The notes beneath the pieces were generated by a model that worked only from the letters and a program-made list of their open reading frames with translations, did not search any database and was not told the DNA's origin. Positions 12,551 through 49,831 of a DNA stretch of 64,000 nucleotides are shown piece after piece. Every line of letters begins with the position of its first letter. The stretch's first letter is position 1. A program made the translations under genes and the position numbers. The stretch is from Odiellus spinosus (Eukaryota > Arthropoda > Arachnida > Opiliones > Phalangiidae), in contig OY987237.1 in assembly GCA_963920705.1 (NCBI GenBank), positions 16,212,601-16,276,600 of the forward strand, given 5' to 3'.

Positions 12551-12805
12551 TATAGGAAAAATAGGAAATTTAAAGGCGAATTATAGGATAAATAACAAAT
12601 ATATAGGAAAAAATAGGATATCTTTTAATACACCATTGATTTAACATTTTTACCGCATATTTATCGCAATCTCTTCTGATTTTTTGACTCTACTTTGGTG
12701 GGAATTTTAAATTATACTTTTATAATCGGAAAAAGTGAAAAAAAAAAAAAAAATAGGGAAATATAGGAGAAAACCTTCAATTATAGGAAATATAGGAAGT
12801 CTGGT
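12551..12805. mobile_element. 'ATAGGAAA' family repeat
   Basis: Multiple TATAGGAAATATAGGA-like blocks run from about 12551 and end near CTGGTCAACCTG. It resembles the element at 34429-34822, whose ends are CAGGGTGACC and TTCACCCTG. It sits between the SNRPD2 3' end and PSMA6. Confidence 0.5.
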
Positions 12806-13087
12806 CAACCTGCAAGAGCCTGAATTAAGTCATATCGCGTATTTAATATTTATTTTTACTGAAATAATTGTACAATACCCCTTTAAAGTTGACGAAAGTT
12901 AAATTACTAATTACCCACATCTACACTTATGATTTATGATTCAACCCAACCAATCAGCTTACAGTAATTTCAAGCAATAGATAATCTATTTTTAACTCTT
13001 CAGCAAAAAGAAATGTTAAGAAAATGAAACCAAGTGAGAGATTAACATTTTACTTTATTAAATCAAAAAAGGTTCGCAAAATAATTT

Positions 13088-15409
<2,322 letters not shown>

Positions 15410-15870
15410 ATGCAAAACCGATTACACTGTTAGAATGAAAACGTTCCATAAATTTATAATGAAATTGATACACTTAATTTGGAAAGGAACTCTCATCACT
15501 AGATTGAAATTGAGCAATAGCCCAAAAACTCCTGCTATCTTAAAATTACCATAACTTTTCTCTACAATCTCCTAGAGTACCTAGACCAAAACTAATTGCT
15601 CCGTTAGAAAGTAGACATTCCATTCATTAATTTGAAATAATAAAATTGACATAAGCCATTCAAAAAGGATATGCCTTGCCACTAAATACAAATTGAGCAA
15701 AAGTCCGAAAATTAGAGTTCACTACAATCTCTTAGACCTAAAACCGATTGTACCGCTAGAAAGTAGACATTACTTAACTTAATTTATGATCATAAAATTG
15801 ATAAGCGCAATTTGGGAAGGAATTCTCGTCACTCGATTGAAATTGAGCTTAAGTCCAAAAATTGCCTCTA
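15410..15870. repeat. Degenerate long-unit tandem repeat, three copies
   Basis: Three related units begin near 15416, 15591 and 15747. Each has a GTTAGAAWGWARAC-like start, a middle with AAATTGAYA, and an end AAATTGAGC followed by GTCCGAAAATT or AGCCCAAAAAC. The spacing is about 155-175 bp. Copies are diverged, so the array is old. No coding potential is apparent. Confidence 0.6.
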
Positions 15871-16236
15871 CCATTTTTATTGCTATCTAAAACTAGTGAA
15901 TTATAATGAGTAAGTGTCCTATACAACCCTATAATTTCCTATAAAATCCTATATTTTGCCTGAGTAAGCCCATTATTCCTATTAATAATTTCTAATGGCT
16001 CGAGGTCCTGTAAACCTTATTGTATTGAGTTTCTCATCAACAATAGGGAGTCAGCAGAGATCTGGTAGTGACGTCACGTTATTTGAAACTTACTTTCGCG
16101 GGGCAATTCAAAGCGCCACCTAGTAGACAAAAATATACATTTTTTCCCTTACTCCCCCCACCGCCCAGCTTTACGCCATCTTGGACCCTTGGTAAAGAAA
16201 AGAATAACTCGGCAGTGCATGACCAGAGGTTAAGGA

Positions 16237-16600
16237 ATGGTTAGGGTGTGTTGTTTAAGAAGCTGTAAAAGCATTAGCACGAAAGAGAAGCTTAGTTTCT
16301 TTAGAATACCGTGTGTGATAAACAATCAAGGTACGAAATGCCAAGAGTTATCTCGGAAACGACGTCATCTGTGGCTCAGAAAGCTAAGCCTTGGACCAGA
16401 TTTAATAACACAGTATACCAGAATTTGTTCTAAACATTTTATCTCAGGTAAATTAATAAATATATGTTATATAAACATTGTTATTAAATGGATAAACTTT
16501 AGGTGCACCTTCAAAACTTTATGATCAATATAAAATATTTATAAAACTTATTTTTTCTCTGTATCTTTTTTTAATGTCTTCATTTAAGGTTTCAAAATAA
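16237..16600 (+). CDS. Minimal THAP-type zinc finger protein
   Basis: The encoded protein is essentially one THAP domain, the C2CH zinc-dependent DNA-binding fold shared by cellular THAP proteins and P-element transposases. Exon 1 (16237-16447) has CCLRSC near residues 5-10, FFRIP, the invariant Trp in RRHLWLRKL, and the ICSKHF pair that supplies the last Cys and His. A donor TCAG|GTAAAT opens a 55-bp intron ending TTTAG. Exon 2 (16503-16600) continues APSKLYDQY, which fits the position of the family's AVPTIF region in degenerate form. It then becomes hydrophobic and stops after about 102 residues. It could be a small gene, a decayed THAP gene or a transposase relic. Confidence 0.65.
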
Positions 16601-17609
16601 CTTAGTTTGCACTGCTTAACATCTAAATTAGCAGCCTCAGTAATCACGACGCTCCATCAAAATGGCGGCCTAAAAAAATTAAAAATTTAGCAGACTGGCG
16701 CCGTTGTCTTAAGTAAATCTAACTAGATGGCGCTACTATACTCTCAGCTTATGACGTATGATATTTTTTTTTGGGTCCCTAAGTGCTGACTCCCTATGGT
16801 CTGACGGTAAAGTTACCCGGACTTTTGCTGAGAGTATTAAGCTACTGGGCGTTGTTTACTTTTATGGTATAATGTTATATGCTTTTGGCAATATTCGTTC
16901 TATTAATCTCAACCATCTAAACGCCAACGAAAAAACAAAGCTTTCTTCCATTTTCTGGGGACGAGCAGCGTAGGGAACCTAATAACGACCCCCTAGAAAC
17001 AAAAACATTCGTGGGACCTCCCCATAACTGAAAGAGCGAACCTTAGCCGAAACACAACAAGACTCATTTGTTTAATGGTCTTATCGCTGGTAACGTTATC
17101 CCCGCGAACGTAAACAGAGGCGCTTTTTATGACGAATCCCGAGTTCTCTAGCAAAGGGCGACAGAGGATTTTTTTGTTACGGTCATTAATAGAGCTCGGC
17201 TCTTAATCGTTTTTAATTAGGAACCATTGTATCCTTAATACACGAGCCAGAGACGAAAATGACGTCGGCACCTAAGGCTTTCTTGATTGAAAACGATACC
17301 ATTGTTGTTGGGACTACCGCCTTTACCATAAAGGATAAAATTCCAAGGTTGAGTCCCACCCCGCGGGTTTTGAATCTCAGTTTATTTAAAACCGTGAAAT
17401 ATGCCTAAATGTATTTCTGTCGCCTACGGAATAATAGTTTACTCCTAAGAATGTCTACTTCTTCGCGGCTATTTATTCAACAAACTAGAAATAAATTTAA
17501 AACTGAAAAATAAGCTTAGCTGGTTTCTTTGAATTGAAGGGTCAGAGACCAGTCGAATGTTATTGGAAGTCTGAAAGAGATCTTGTCTTAACGATGGGTA
17601 TTTTTCTCA
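16601..17609. other. Gene-free DNA
   Basis: No supported exon is seen. A fragment AAACTAGAAATAAATTTAAA at 17484-17504 belongs to the hairpin family seen at 19083-19229. Confidence 0.45.
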
Positions 17610-17968
17610 TTGGTTGATGACCCTTATACGCGAAGAATTATGAATCTCCATGAATCCTGCTAAGCCTGTTGTTTCGTAGACTTTCTATCCGTGGCCCTAA
17701 ACTAGTCAGGTTGCTTGTCTACTTTAAAATTAAAAAAGGGATGTGTTCGTGACGTCACTTCCTTTACAAAAAGGACGTCGCGTTTGTTGTTTGGTTGATG
17801 ACCCTTATACGCGAAGAATTATGAATCTCCATGAATCCTGCTAAGCCTGTTGTTTCGTAGACTTTCTATCCGTGGCCCTAAACGAGTCAGGTTGCTTGTC
17901 TACTTTAAAATTAAAAAAGGGATGTGTTCGTGACGTCACTTCCTTTACAAAAAGGACGTCGCGTTTTA
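17610..17968. repeat. 181-bp tandem duplication
   Basis: Copy 1 (17610-17790) and copy 2 (17791-about 17968) both begin TTGGTTGATGACCCTTATAC and are near-identical throughout. A clear difference is CTAAACTAGTCAGG against CTAAACGAGTCAGG. Each contains TCTCCATGAATCCTGCTAAG, a member of the dispersed CATGAATCC repeat. The high identity implies a recent duplication. Confidence 0.9.
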
Positions 17969-18179
17969 TCAAGCGTGCCTTTATTAGGCCCGAAATTTTA
18001 TTACTGGTGCCTCCACTCTGCCGCGACTCGAATATAATATTTTTTTTTAGAAGCCCTAGAAAATTAATGTGTGGGGGATATGTTTTTTTCGCGCCTACCA
18101 CTAGGTTTTATTTCAATTTGTCACTGTTGCCACAAAGATTAAATTTGCCTTTACAAATGTTACTTCCAGTTAGTTTTAT

Positions 18180-18510
18180 AGGGTTGCCACGGGTCAGGGA
18201 AAACGGGGGAAAGTCAGGGAATTTGAAAATGAACCAAAGAAGTCGGGTAATTTTAAGATATTTTAAAAAGTCAGGGAATTTAAAGATCTTTCGAGAAGCC
18301 AGGAAATTGCGATCATTATCCGCGGAAAAGATTCTTAGCTGACGGCGTGTCAGTTGTATAGATTAGAACAAAGATACACTCGCGACAAAGTTTGGCCAAC
18401 GCGATTATATAAAAAAATAAGTTTAAAAATTTTGAAGTATTAGCCGAAATGGTCAGGGAAAAACCTGGAAAAGTCCGGGAATTTGAATCTGAAAAAACTG
18501 TGCCAACCCT
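18180..18510 (+). mobile_element. Full copy of the GTCAGGGAA element
   Basis: The ends are AGGGTTGCCACG and TGTGCCAACCCT, an imperfect inverted pair. Flanks GTTTTATA and GTTTTAGT resemble a decayed 8-bp target duplication, which would suit a hAT-like element. The 331-bp body holds GTCAGGGAATTT repeats and GATCATTATCCGCGGAAAAG. It has no transposase. Confidence 0.7.
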
Positions 18511-19082
18511 GTTTTAGTTCAAAGATTGTTTTTCGAAAAGTTTTGACAGTAATTTTTATTGACCCTAATGCAACTTTTACTTCTCAAAAATTACCAGAGA
18601 ACTTCTACGTTAATTTACCGTCATTAACAAAATTATTTAAATTTGAATTTGTGTTTTTAAATGTGTAATTCCAAACCTCCTTGCGTCAAATTTTTATATC
18701 TGACTAAAAACAAACTCTACACTCTTAAAAAAGCCTGTTTTTCATGATTTTCTGACTTCAGACTACAGATATTCCTAGTTAATTATTTTATTTGCAAAAA
18801 CCCCTGAAAAACATGATATACATTTATGATAGCGTCAATAATACAAATGGATTAAGCGCCAACCTTCGCGCTCCGGTGTTCAGGGTGAAGCCCAACCTAT
18901 TGCACCTTTCCCCAACAAAGTTTATGCGCGGACATTGTAAATTATTATACGTTGATGATTTAAATTCATATTAAAAATTGTATACCTCTGACGGTTGACG
19001 TGTTCTTAAAGGGAGAATGCAACTCTTATCGTTTAAATAGGCCTAATAGACCAGTAAAAAAAGAAAAATATTAACAAATATT
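18511..19082. other. Gene-free DNA
   Basis: AT-rich; nothing beyond short unrecognised frames was seen. Confidence 0.4.
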
Positions 19083-19229
19083 AAACTAGAAATAAATTTA
19101 AAACTTACCCTGAAATTAGGCTTAGCTGGATTCATGGATATTCTGCATTCCCAATTAGCAGATCATCTAATCTCCATGAATCCAGCTAAGCCTATTTTTA
19201 ATGTTAAGTTTTAAATTTATTTCTAGTTT
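19083..19229. mobile_element. 147-bp hairpin MITE
   Basis: The left arm AAACTAGAAATAAATTTAAA ... TAGGCTTAGCTGGATTCATG pairs with the right arm CATGAATCCAGCTAAGCCTA ... TTTAAATTTATTTCTAGTTT, around a central loop near 19137-19173. Related pieces occur near 5468, 17484, 17645 and 17826. Confidence 0.8.
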
Positions 19230-21058
19230 AATATTTGTTTTTAATTTTGTTTAATTGTTAGATTAGTTTTATTTAAACGATAAGGAATCGTTTCTTCCTT
19301 TAACAAGCTTCAAAATGTCAAAAAAGTATATTTCAGATATAGGATTAATTAGGCTAATTGTCGTGGTTGGCTAATTAGGGTCGTATCTTCTCCGGATCTT
19401 TTCCTAAAGTGTTGAAGTCGTGTTCCTCGAATAGCCCCATTATTAATCTACAAAATGAGCTCTTCCATCTTTAAATAGACCCAACCAAAGTTAAGTAAGC
19501 CAAGACCGTAGTTATTTTTCGTGTTTGAGTCACTTTACACTATCAATTCAAGGTCAAAGGTCAAGAATAAGAATTTTGAAGCATTTTGAAAGATTAATTT
19601 CGTATTTAAAATAACAGAAACTCAAATTCAAATAAATTTTTCAATAGTTTACCAATTTCCGAAACTTTAGAAATCTGATTGATTGTTAACTATTAATTTT
19701 TGGCCACACGTAGTGGACTGGTTTTATGTCTAATAATCTTTTCCACGATAGCATTTTCTAGTTTTACGCGAGGGGGGGGGGGGGGCTCTAAAGAAAGTAG
19801 TTCTAAACGTAATCGTGAATTTCTATCTCGATTTACAGGATTGTAAAAAAACTTTCTTGATAATTTGCTTTTATCTCTATATATCACTCCCTTAGTCCGT
19901 TGACTGTAGTTTCGAGTCGAAAGAGGGTATGGCGGGTGGAAATCTAGAAATAGATAGGGCCTCGTTTACGTCCTATCTCTTTTCGTCTTTATTTCCCTCC
20001 TATTGTGTCTAAACCAGTGGATGAAAGTCTATAATAAAAGCTGAAGATTAAGCTTCCAACCTAAGTAAACAAGTTGTACCGAGATTATGTTTGTTTTTAT
20101 TAAATTATACACCTACTACCTAGCTTAGAGGAAAAAATTACATCAGTAGGGGAAAAAACCAGTTCTTTCTAGACGTTTTCTCTCGTATCTTATTTGAAAC
20201 TAGCTATTACTCGAGAGGGCAGCCAAAGATCGTAATCGGTGTAAAGGGATGACGCGTAATCTTTAAAATCCCTGCCTTTAACAGTGCTAATTTGAATTTT
20301 TTCGCCCGGTTTACCTTCATTTCAAAAACGTCGATTAACCCTAATTTCAAATCATCTTTGCGAGAAAACGGTTGGATTTTTGTTGGGTGATATTATGTTT
20401 GGACCCATTTCAATAGGAGTGGACGAAATTTATCGCTTGTCTCTCTCTCTTTAATTAACTTTATGTCGTATTTTATTCGAGTATCATTGGTTGATGTTTC
20501 ATTGTAATACTAACTAAACTCTCGACAACTCGCGGCTTCTTTGTAGTTTACCCTTAACTACGTAATTTGACGTCGCGTGACGTCAGTATAGTTTTCATTC
20601 CCTCCTCCTTTCCATTGATCTCGTTTGGAAGAAAGTACTACTAGCAAGGCCGCCCATTCTCGACCCCTCTGTGTAGTCGAAACTTTGTCAGTCTTTGAAA
20701 TAATCCATTTCTATCTAGACTTCGTGCTGGATAAGGTCGTGTTTCTCTAGAGAACCTCATCTTCGTGTTCGTGATCAAATAGCGTAGTGTAGTCAGCTGT
20801 TCTTCGCCGTCACGCGGTTCAATCCCATTCGTTTCGAGTTCCATCCCCTCCTCCTATCCAATCTCGTCTTTGTTTCCAGACGGTATATCGGATATCGAGT
20901 CTTTGTTTTCCCAAGGATTACTTCTGTTCGTTTTGGTCCCATCATATGCCGTAAAAATTTGGTCTTTGTGTCGAAGATCTCTTCGACGACGCTTTCTCGA
21001 TGGTGATGATGACGCGTCTCGTCGCCAGTGTTGTGGCTGTTGTTGTTTGTCATGGAAC
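19230..21058. other. Gene-free DNA upstream of FAK
   Basis: It contains a G14 run at about 19772-19785 and no supported exon. The last several hundred bases could include the FAK promoter and 5' UTR if the exon at 21059-21195 is genuine. Confidence 0.4.
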
Positions 21059-33608
<12,550 letters not shown>

Positions 33609-34428
33609 ATTTGAAAATACGCGTGTAGTTAATGACTGTTCAATTTCGCCAACTTTTTAATTGCCTACTAAAATAACTCTTATATATCTTTGCCATTATC
33701 TCACCCACTTTAAACAAAAGAAACATTTTATTTTGATTTATTTTGTTTTAGATGTAAGATTTCATTCTAACAAAGATTATTTAAAAATGACATTTAAAAA
33801 TTCTAGAATTGAATTCGAGACACGCTTTTTTATTTATTCAAATATATTAGTAGTGTGGGGCCAAAACTAATTCTGGATTGTTATCCGTACCAATATCAGT
33901 TTCGGCTTCTAAATTACCAATATAGATATTAGGAGGGGACAAACGGCGGTCTTTTCCAACTTGTTATTGATAGCGCGCATTGACGTCAGAGCCAAAATAA
34001 CCCAAGCTCCGTTTGTCCATTAGTTATGATCAATTTAAACGAAATAATCCGTCTTCAATGTGTTTCACACCACTCGCAGGATCTTAGAATCATCATTCTA
34101 CAGCCAAGTGTTGTAGAAATACTATTTATCACGGAGAGAGGGCGCCATGCTGTATGATGTCTATTTTACCTGGATTATTTTCACGGGGGATGGGTAATGA
34201 GATTGCCATTCATTTCATCTCCTGGCTTCCTGTATTACCTAAACAAACAGGATCTCCCTCTAGTGACTAAATATTTTATGGTCCCATGTCAAAGGTGAGG
34301 GGCAGACACTCGCGAACTCGGGTGTACAAAATTTTTGAACTCTTTGCATAGCAAATTCAACAGTCTGACCCCTCGGTCAAAGGTATACATCATATATGCT
34401 ACTCTATAGATTCACTGATCTCAGGGTG
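33609..34428. other. 3' flank of FAK, no gene seen
   Basis: This holds the FAK 3' UTR and intergenic DNA. An alternative acceptor TTTTAG|ATG near 33751-33753 would put a stop almost immediately if FAK spliced from 33600. No other exon is apparent. Confidence 0.4.
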
Positions 34429-34822
34429 ACCACTGAATATACTATATAGGAAATTTCTTTGCGAAATATAGGAAAATATAGGATAAAATAGGAAGAAATA
34501 AGTGGAAAATATATGATAAAATTGAAAATAATGAAAAGTAGGAACCATGTTTATTATTGAGTCACAACTTTCACCACCGGTTTAAAGATGGTATTAATAT
34601 GATCCAATTGCTTAAATAGTATGGAATTTTACAGACTATTTTAACTGGAAAATGTACGGTTAAGCTAAAATAATCTTATACAGTCACGGCTGACAGTATG
34701 ATTTACAACTTTACCCTTAACTAGAGATTTTGAGTAGAAATATAGGAGATTATAGGAATTGACATTAAATTATAGGAGAAAATAGGAAGGAGGTGAAAAT
34801 ATAGGAAAAGTGTTCACCCTGT
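34429..34822. mobile_element. CAGGGTGACC...TTCACCCTG element
   Basis: The ends CAGGGTGACC and GTTCACCCTG are imperfect inverted repeats. The body has subterminal TATAGGAAA / ATATAGGA arrays on both sides, as in the fragments at 12551-12805 and 44434-44480. No coding sequence is present. Confidence 0.65.
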
Positions 34823-36690
34823 GAACTTTTTCCAGGTCAATCTGATCATTGGATGACAATTGCTGGGATTGATCTTAAACTTTTGGGTGCTCTTTATACG
34901 CTCGCGTACGGTAGAAACAAACGAGAAGAAAACAACAACTTGGCCAAGTACTCAATATTTAGTTAAACTAATGAATTCGTTTTAGCGTAAAATTGCGCTA
35001 AGAAGTAAGAGAAGCGAAACGAGTATAACCTTCCAACAGCTCTTCCCTAAATGTTGGTACCACGAAATGACAGACCATTGAATCTTCATTTTGGCCCCCA
35101 CCATCCTTTAGCTTTTGACCTGTAATATTGCTTATGATGTTTAAAAGTTTCTAATGAAATTGGAATTTAGTGAAAACTACGAATAGTTAAAATAACCTTT
35201 GGGCTTTATTAATTTTGGGTGAAAATGATCATCAATTACCAATAGATCCTTCAGGTAATTGAATTGCGTTGATTTAGCTATAATGAAAGTTAAGATTTAA
35301 AACCAATATAATATAAAAAATTATACAAATTTTAAATTAAACCCCTACATTCTCTCGGTGAGTTTGTCTGAGTTGACGAATTTTTTAAATATATAGAAAC
35401 TGATGGCTTAGGTCGATTAGTTAGGTTGAAGATTATTGGAGTGGCATTTTGTACAAGACTGTTTCTATTAACCTGACACATAAATTGCTTATCTTCGAAG
35501 TGATCGGCGCAAAGTAAACGAGTTTTATGAAGCTGAGAAGTATTCTGTTTTAAAAGGTCTTGTCGTCCACAATTTACAGCCCACTTTTCACATCTTTAAC
35601 AACAAAGTTTCACTTTCCAGTCCACTAAAAATACTTGACCATTAGCAAAATTACCTCTTTACATCTTTAGGGAAGGAAAAAAAGGAGAGTCCTGGAGGTC
35701 TCCCACGAGCATTGTTGCAGTTTAATGAGGAACAGTATTTTGAGGACCTAGTTAAACTTTTTCGGTTCATTTGCAATCTCAAATCAAAAACATAAAAACA
35801 ACTTCACCGAAGCTATAGAGTCCTATACACTGCACACCCAGGTTCAATAAACATTTAAAATTATGATCTCTTGTACAATCTGTCCTACCTAATAATTAGT
35901 AGTCTACTTCCACTGCCCCTTTACTCTCAAAATCCAATATTTAGGACAGGATTTTTAAACCTAAACATTGCTTTTTTGTTAAGAAAGCAGCCATCGCCAG
36001 ACTAGCGGAGTAGCGCGTAAATTTGAAATATAAATATATTATTTATATATTTATGCAATGTTATCAGATTCTAGTCTGCTACAGGGACATAAATAGCACA
36101 TGACACAGCAGAAATATATATCTGGTATTGTGCTCTTATTTATCAAGTTACATGACTGAATTTAATAAGTTTATTTTCGTCCCCGGCTGTATAGCCCTTG
36201 AGTTGCGTCTGCTTATACTTACGTGGCACAGTGTGTGTCACTGCCTATTTCAAAGTTGGGCTTGTATTAGATTTTAGTCCGGAATATCATTAATTCCTCA
36301 AAATAGAGTTGACCCTTTAAAGAAAAGGTAATGATTTTGGCAATAATTACAACAAATAAACCAAATTTCTAAGTAATTAAATTCTTAAATGAATTGTAAT
36401 AAGACTAAATTGATATGCCATGATTCTCCCAATCCCCATATGCCTAGGCTTAAGTATGTACTTTAATCTTAGCACTTAGCTTGGAGTCCTTGGAGTAATT
36501 AACTAGGTATCGTTTAAATTTACCACTTTCTATTGTTCTTATTATTTAATGGTTCTTATTCTCTCTCTCTACATTAAGGGATTAGATGGCAAAAAAGGGT
36601 GTACTTGGTACAGCAACCATTAAACCTGTAAAGCTGCGAGCTTGGTGGTGTTTGATCTTGGCTGCTCAGTGTCATTCGTTTATACTCTCT
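34823..36690. other. Gene-free DNA between FAK and SEC23
   Basis: No exon, RNA gene or clear mobile element was recognised in about 1.9 kb. Confidence 0.4.
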
Positions 36691-36790
36691 TCAGACGAGG
36701 CGTAATTAGCTGGTTTATTCAGATTTAACTGAGGATTACGTTGCCTTCTCAGTTCAATCTGATTAAACTGGCTAATGACGCCTGGTCTGA
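36691..36790. ncRNA. Candidate miRNA-like hairpin
   Basis: The 43-nt arms 36691-36733 and 36748-36790 pair around a 14-nt loop. Only four single mismatches interrupt the stem (arm positions 7, 14, 28 and 36), plus two G-U pairs if transcribed. Pairing stops sharply at both ends. Size, regular spacing of mismatches and lack of any related copy in the window fit a microRNA precursor better than the MITEs seen here. I recognise no known miRNA family, so this is inference from structure. Confidence 0.4.
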
Positions 36791-44293
<7,503 letters not shown>

Positions 44294-45222
44294 AAATATA
44301 TTTTATACCTTACCACGCGCGGGACTGTTTCGAATATATTTACACGTATAAGGCTGTTAATGTAATATTGTTTTTTGCTTAAAGTAAATTAAAATATATG
44401 ATCAAATGATATTGTCACGGGAATAATGTTCAGGATGACCAGAGCCAAATTATACGAAAATAAAGGAGAAAATTATAGGAAAACTAGCTACTAACAGCCA
44501 AAAATGAACTTTAATAACCAGAACTCGCAAATACTTTCAAATAGTTTCAGATGATGATCAAGGTTTTCCGCCTAGTCGCCGTGTTAATTTACAAATTCTA
44601 AGTTAAAGTCCGCTGTTCAAATTATGGAAATTATTCATTCACCAGAAAGAATCAAGGTAGAAGTGTCAAAATTGAAAATTATAACGGAGACGATGTTAAG
44701 CCTAGGATTGGAATCTTTCTTCCTAAATTCACTGAAGCTTCGCATGAGGACGATGCAATGGGTGATCCGGCTGGAAAAATGGTGGCATCTTTCGTAAATT
44801 TCACACACGCAGATGACTAAGTAAGATCATTACAACCTATTCTATTTTTCTTAGGTTTTCAATAATGTAGATTTGAAAGTGAACCTTTAAACTCTTAGGG
44901 ATCAGTGTGGGCACGCTTGACGTAGTTAAGTACAGTGGAAGGCTCGCGTGCAAAGGCCTTCCACCGCACTAAACTCTGTGAAGCACACTTTCATTCTGAC
45001 TATTTTAGATCCAAATTCGTAACCACTTTGAATTTGCATTTATGCAAAAAATGACGCAGTGTTTATGAATTTGGCTCTTTTATATATTCTTATTTATCTA
45101 TCAGTAAAACATGAAGACTATCATAAAAAGTAGATTGTGTTTTTTTTTAATGATTATTAAAACCAATGGGGGTATTACAACATTTTTGTTTTGAAGAACT
45201 GCGATCGCGTATTGGAAATATT
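44294..45222. other. Convergent SEC23 / SRSF10 3' region
   Basis: The 3' UTRs of both genes must lie here. A fragment of the ATAGGAAA repeat is at 44434-44480. No further gene was recognised. Confidence 0.45.
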
Positions 45223-48974
<3,752 letters not shown>

Positions 48975-49831
48975 ATCTCAGGCTCTTCTAACTCGAATGT
49001 ATACCTATAAAAAGCGTAGAAGTACTTTAATTAAAATAAACCATAGTAATCGTTATCAATTAATAAAGCTTTTCACCTGTACTTACGCGGTTCTTAAATC
49101 TTAATTGTAAGAAACTTTGACAGCGTTTCAGGGTTTATACGAAATTTAACTATGGCCGCGATTACGATTAAGCTCAACTCCAAAACATTCCAATAGGCAT
49201 GCACACGTGATAAGAAAGAGCTTTGACAATTTTTTCCGTTCCGAGGTTGCCAGGTTATTTTTACAAATAGCACCCCAGCTAAGGGAGAAAACCAACTCAA
49301 AAACCAAAATAGGTTTTTGCAGATGCTGGTTATCTAATAAGCATTTTTATAAAGTAAAAAATAACCTATTCTGTGACCATTCTAGTTTTCGAAATTCAAT
49401 CAAAATTTGCAGTTTACGATTAGTACTAAAGTGCAGTATACACTAAGCGAACTATATTGCACTTAGCCGGCTTATTATCGTTTCTGGTCCAAATAGAACT
49501 AGGATAGTGTCGTCTGGTACATCGTCCGTACAAGCGAATCTTAAAAATTCGTTTTCGTACCATGCAATGTTGGCATGTTGTTCTCTGACACTTTGCGAGA
49601 AAATTCTTATTCCTGAAAGTTTATAATAAGTTAAAAGCTTGCGGTGTAAACGTACTAAAAGTTTGAATATATTTGCATTCGCATGTGTAAGGTAAGAAAA
49701 ATTAACTCTATTAATTGAAAACTTAAGAATGGCCCAAAGGGGGTACATTGAAAGATAAAATTACAATTACTTTTACTTCGCAGGAATTCTAATTATTACC
49801 CCTGAAGAATTGAATTTGCAAATCGTCAACT
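48975..49831. promoter_or_regulatory. Divergent promoter region, SRSF10 (-) / TBP (+)
   Basis: 857 bp separate the two start codons. An acceptor-like TACTTTTACTTCGCAG at about 49768-49783 lies upstream of the TBP ATG, suggesting a TBP 5' UTR intron. No TATA box was placed with confidence. No coding exon is recognised. Confidence 0.4.
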
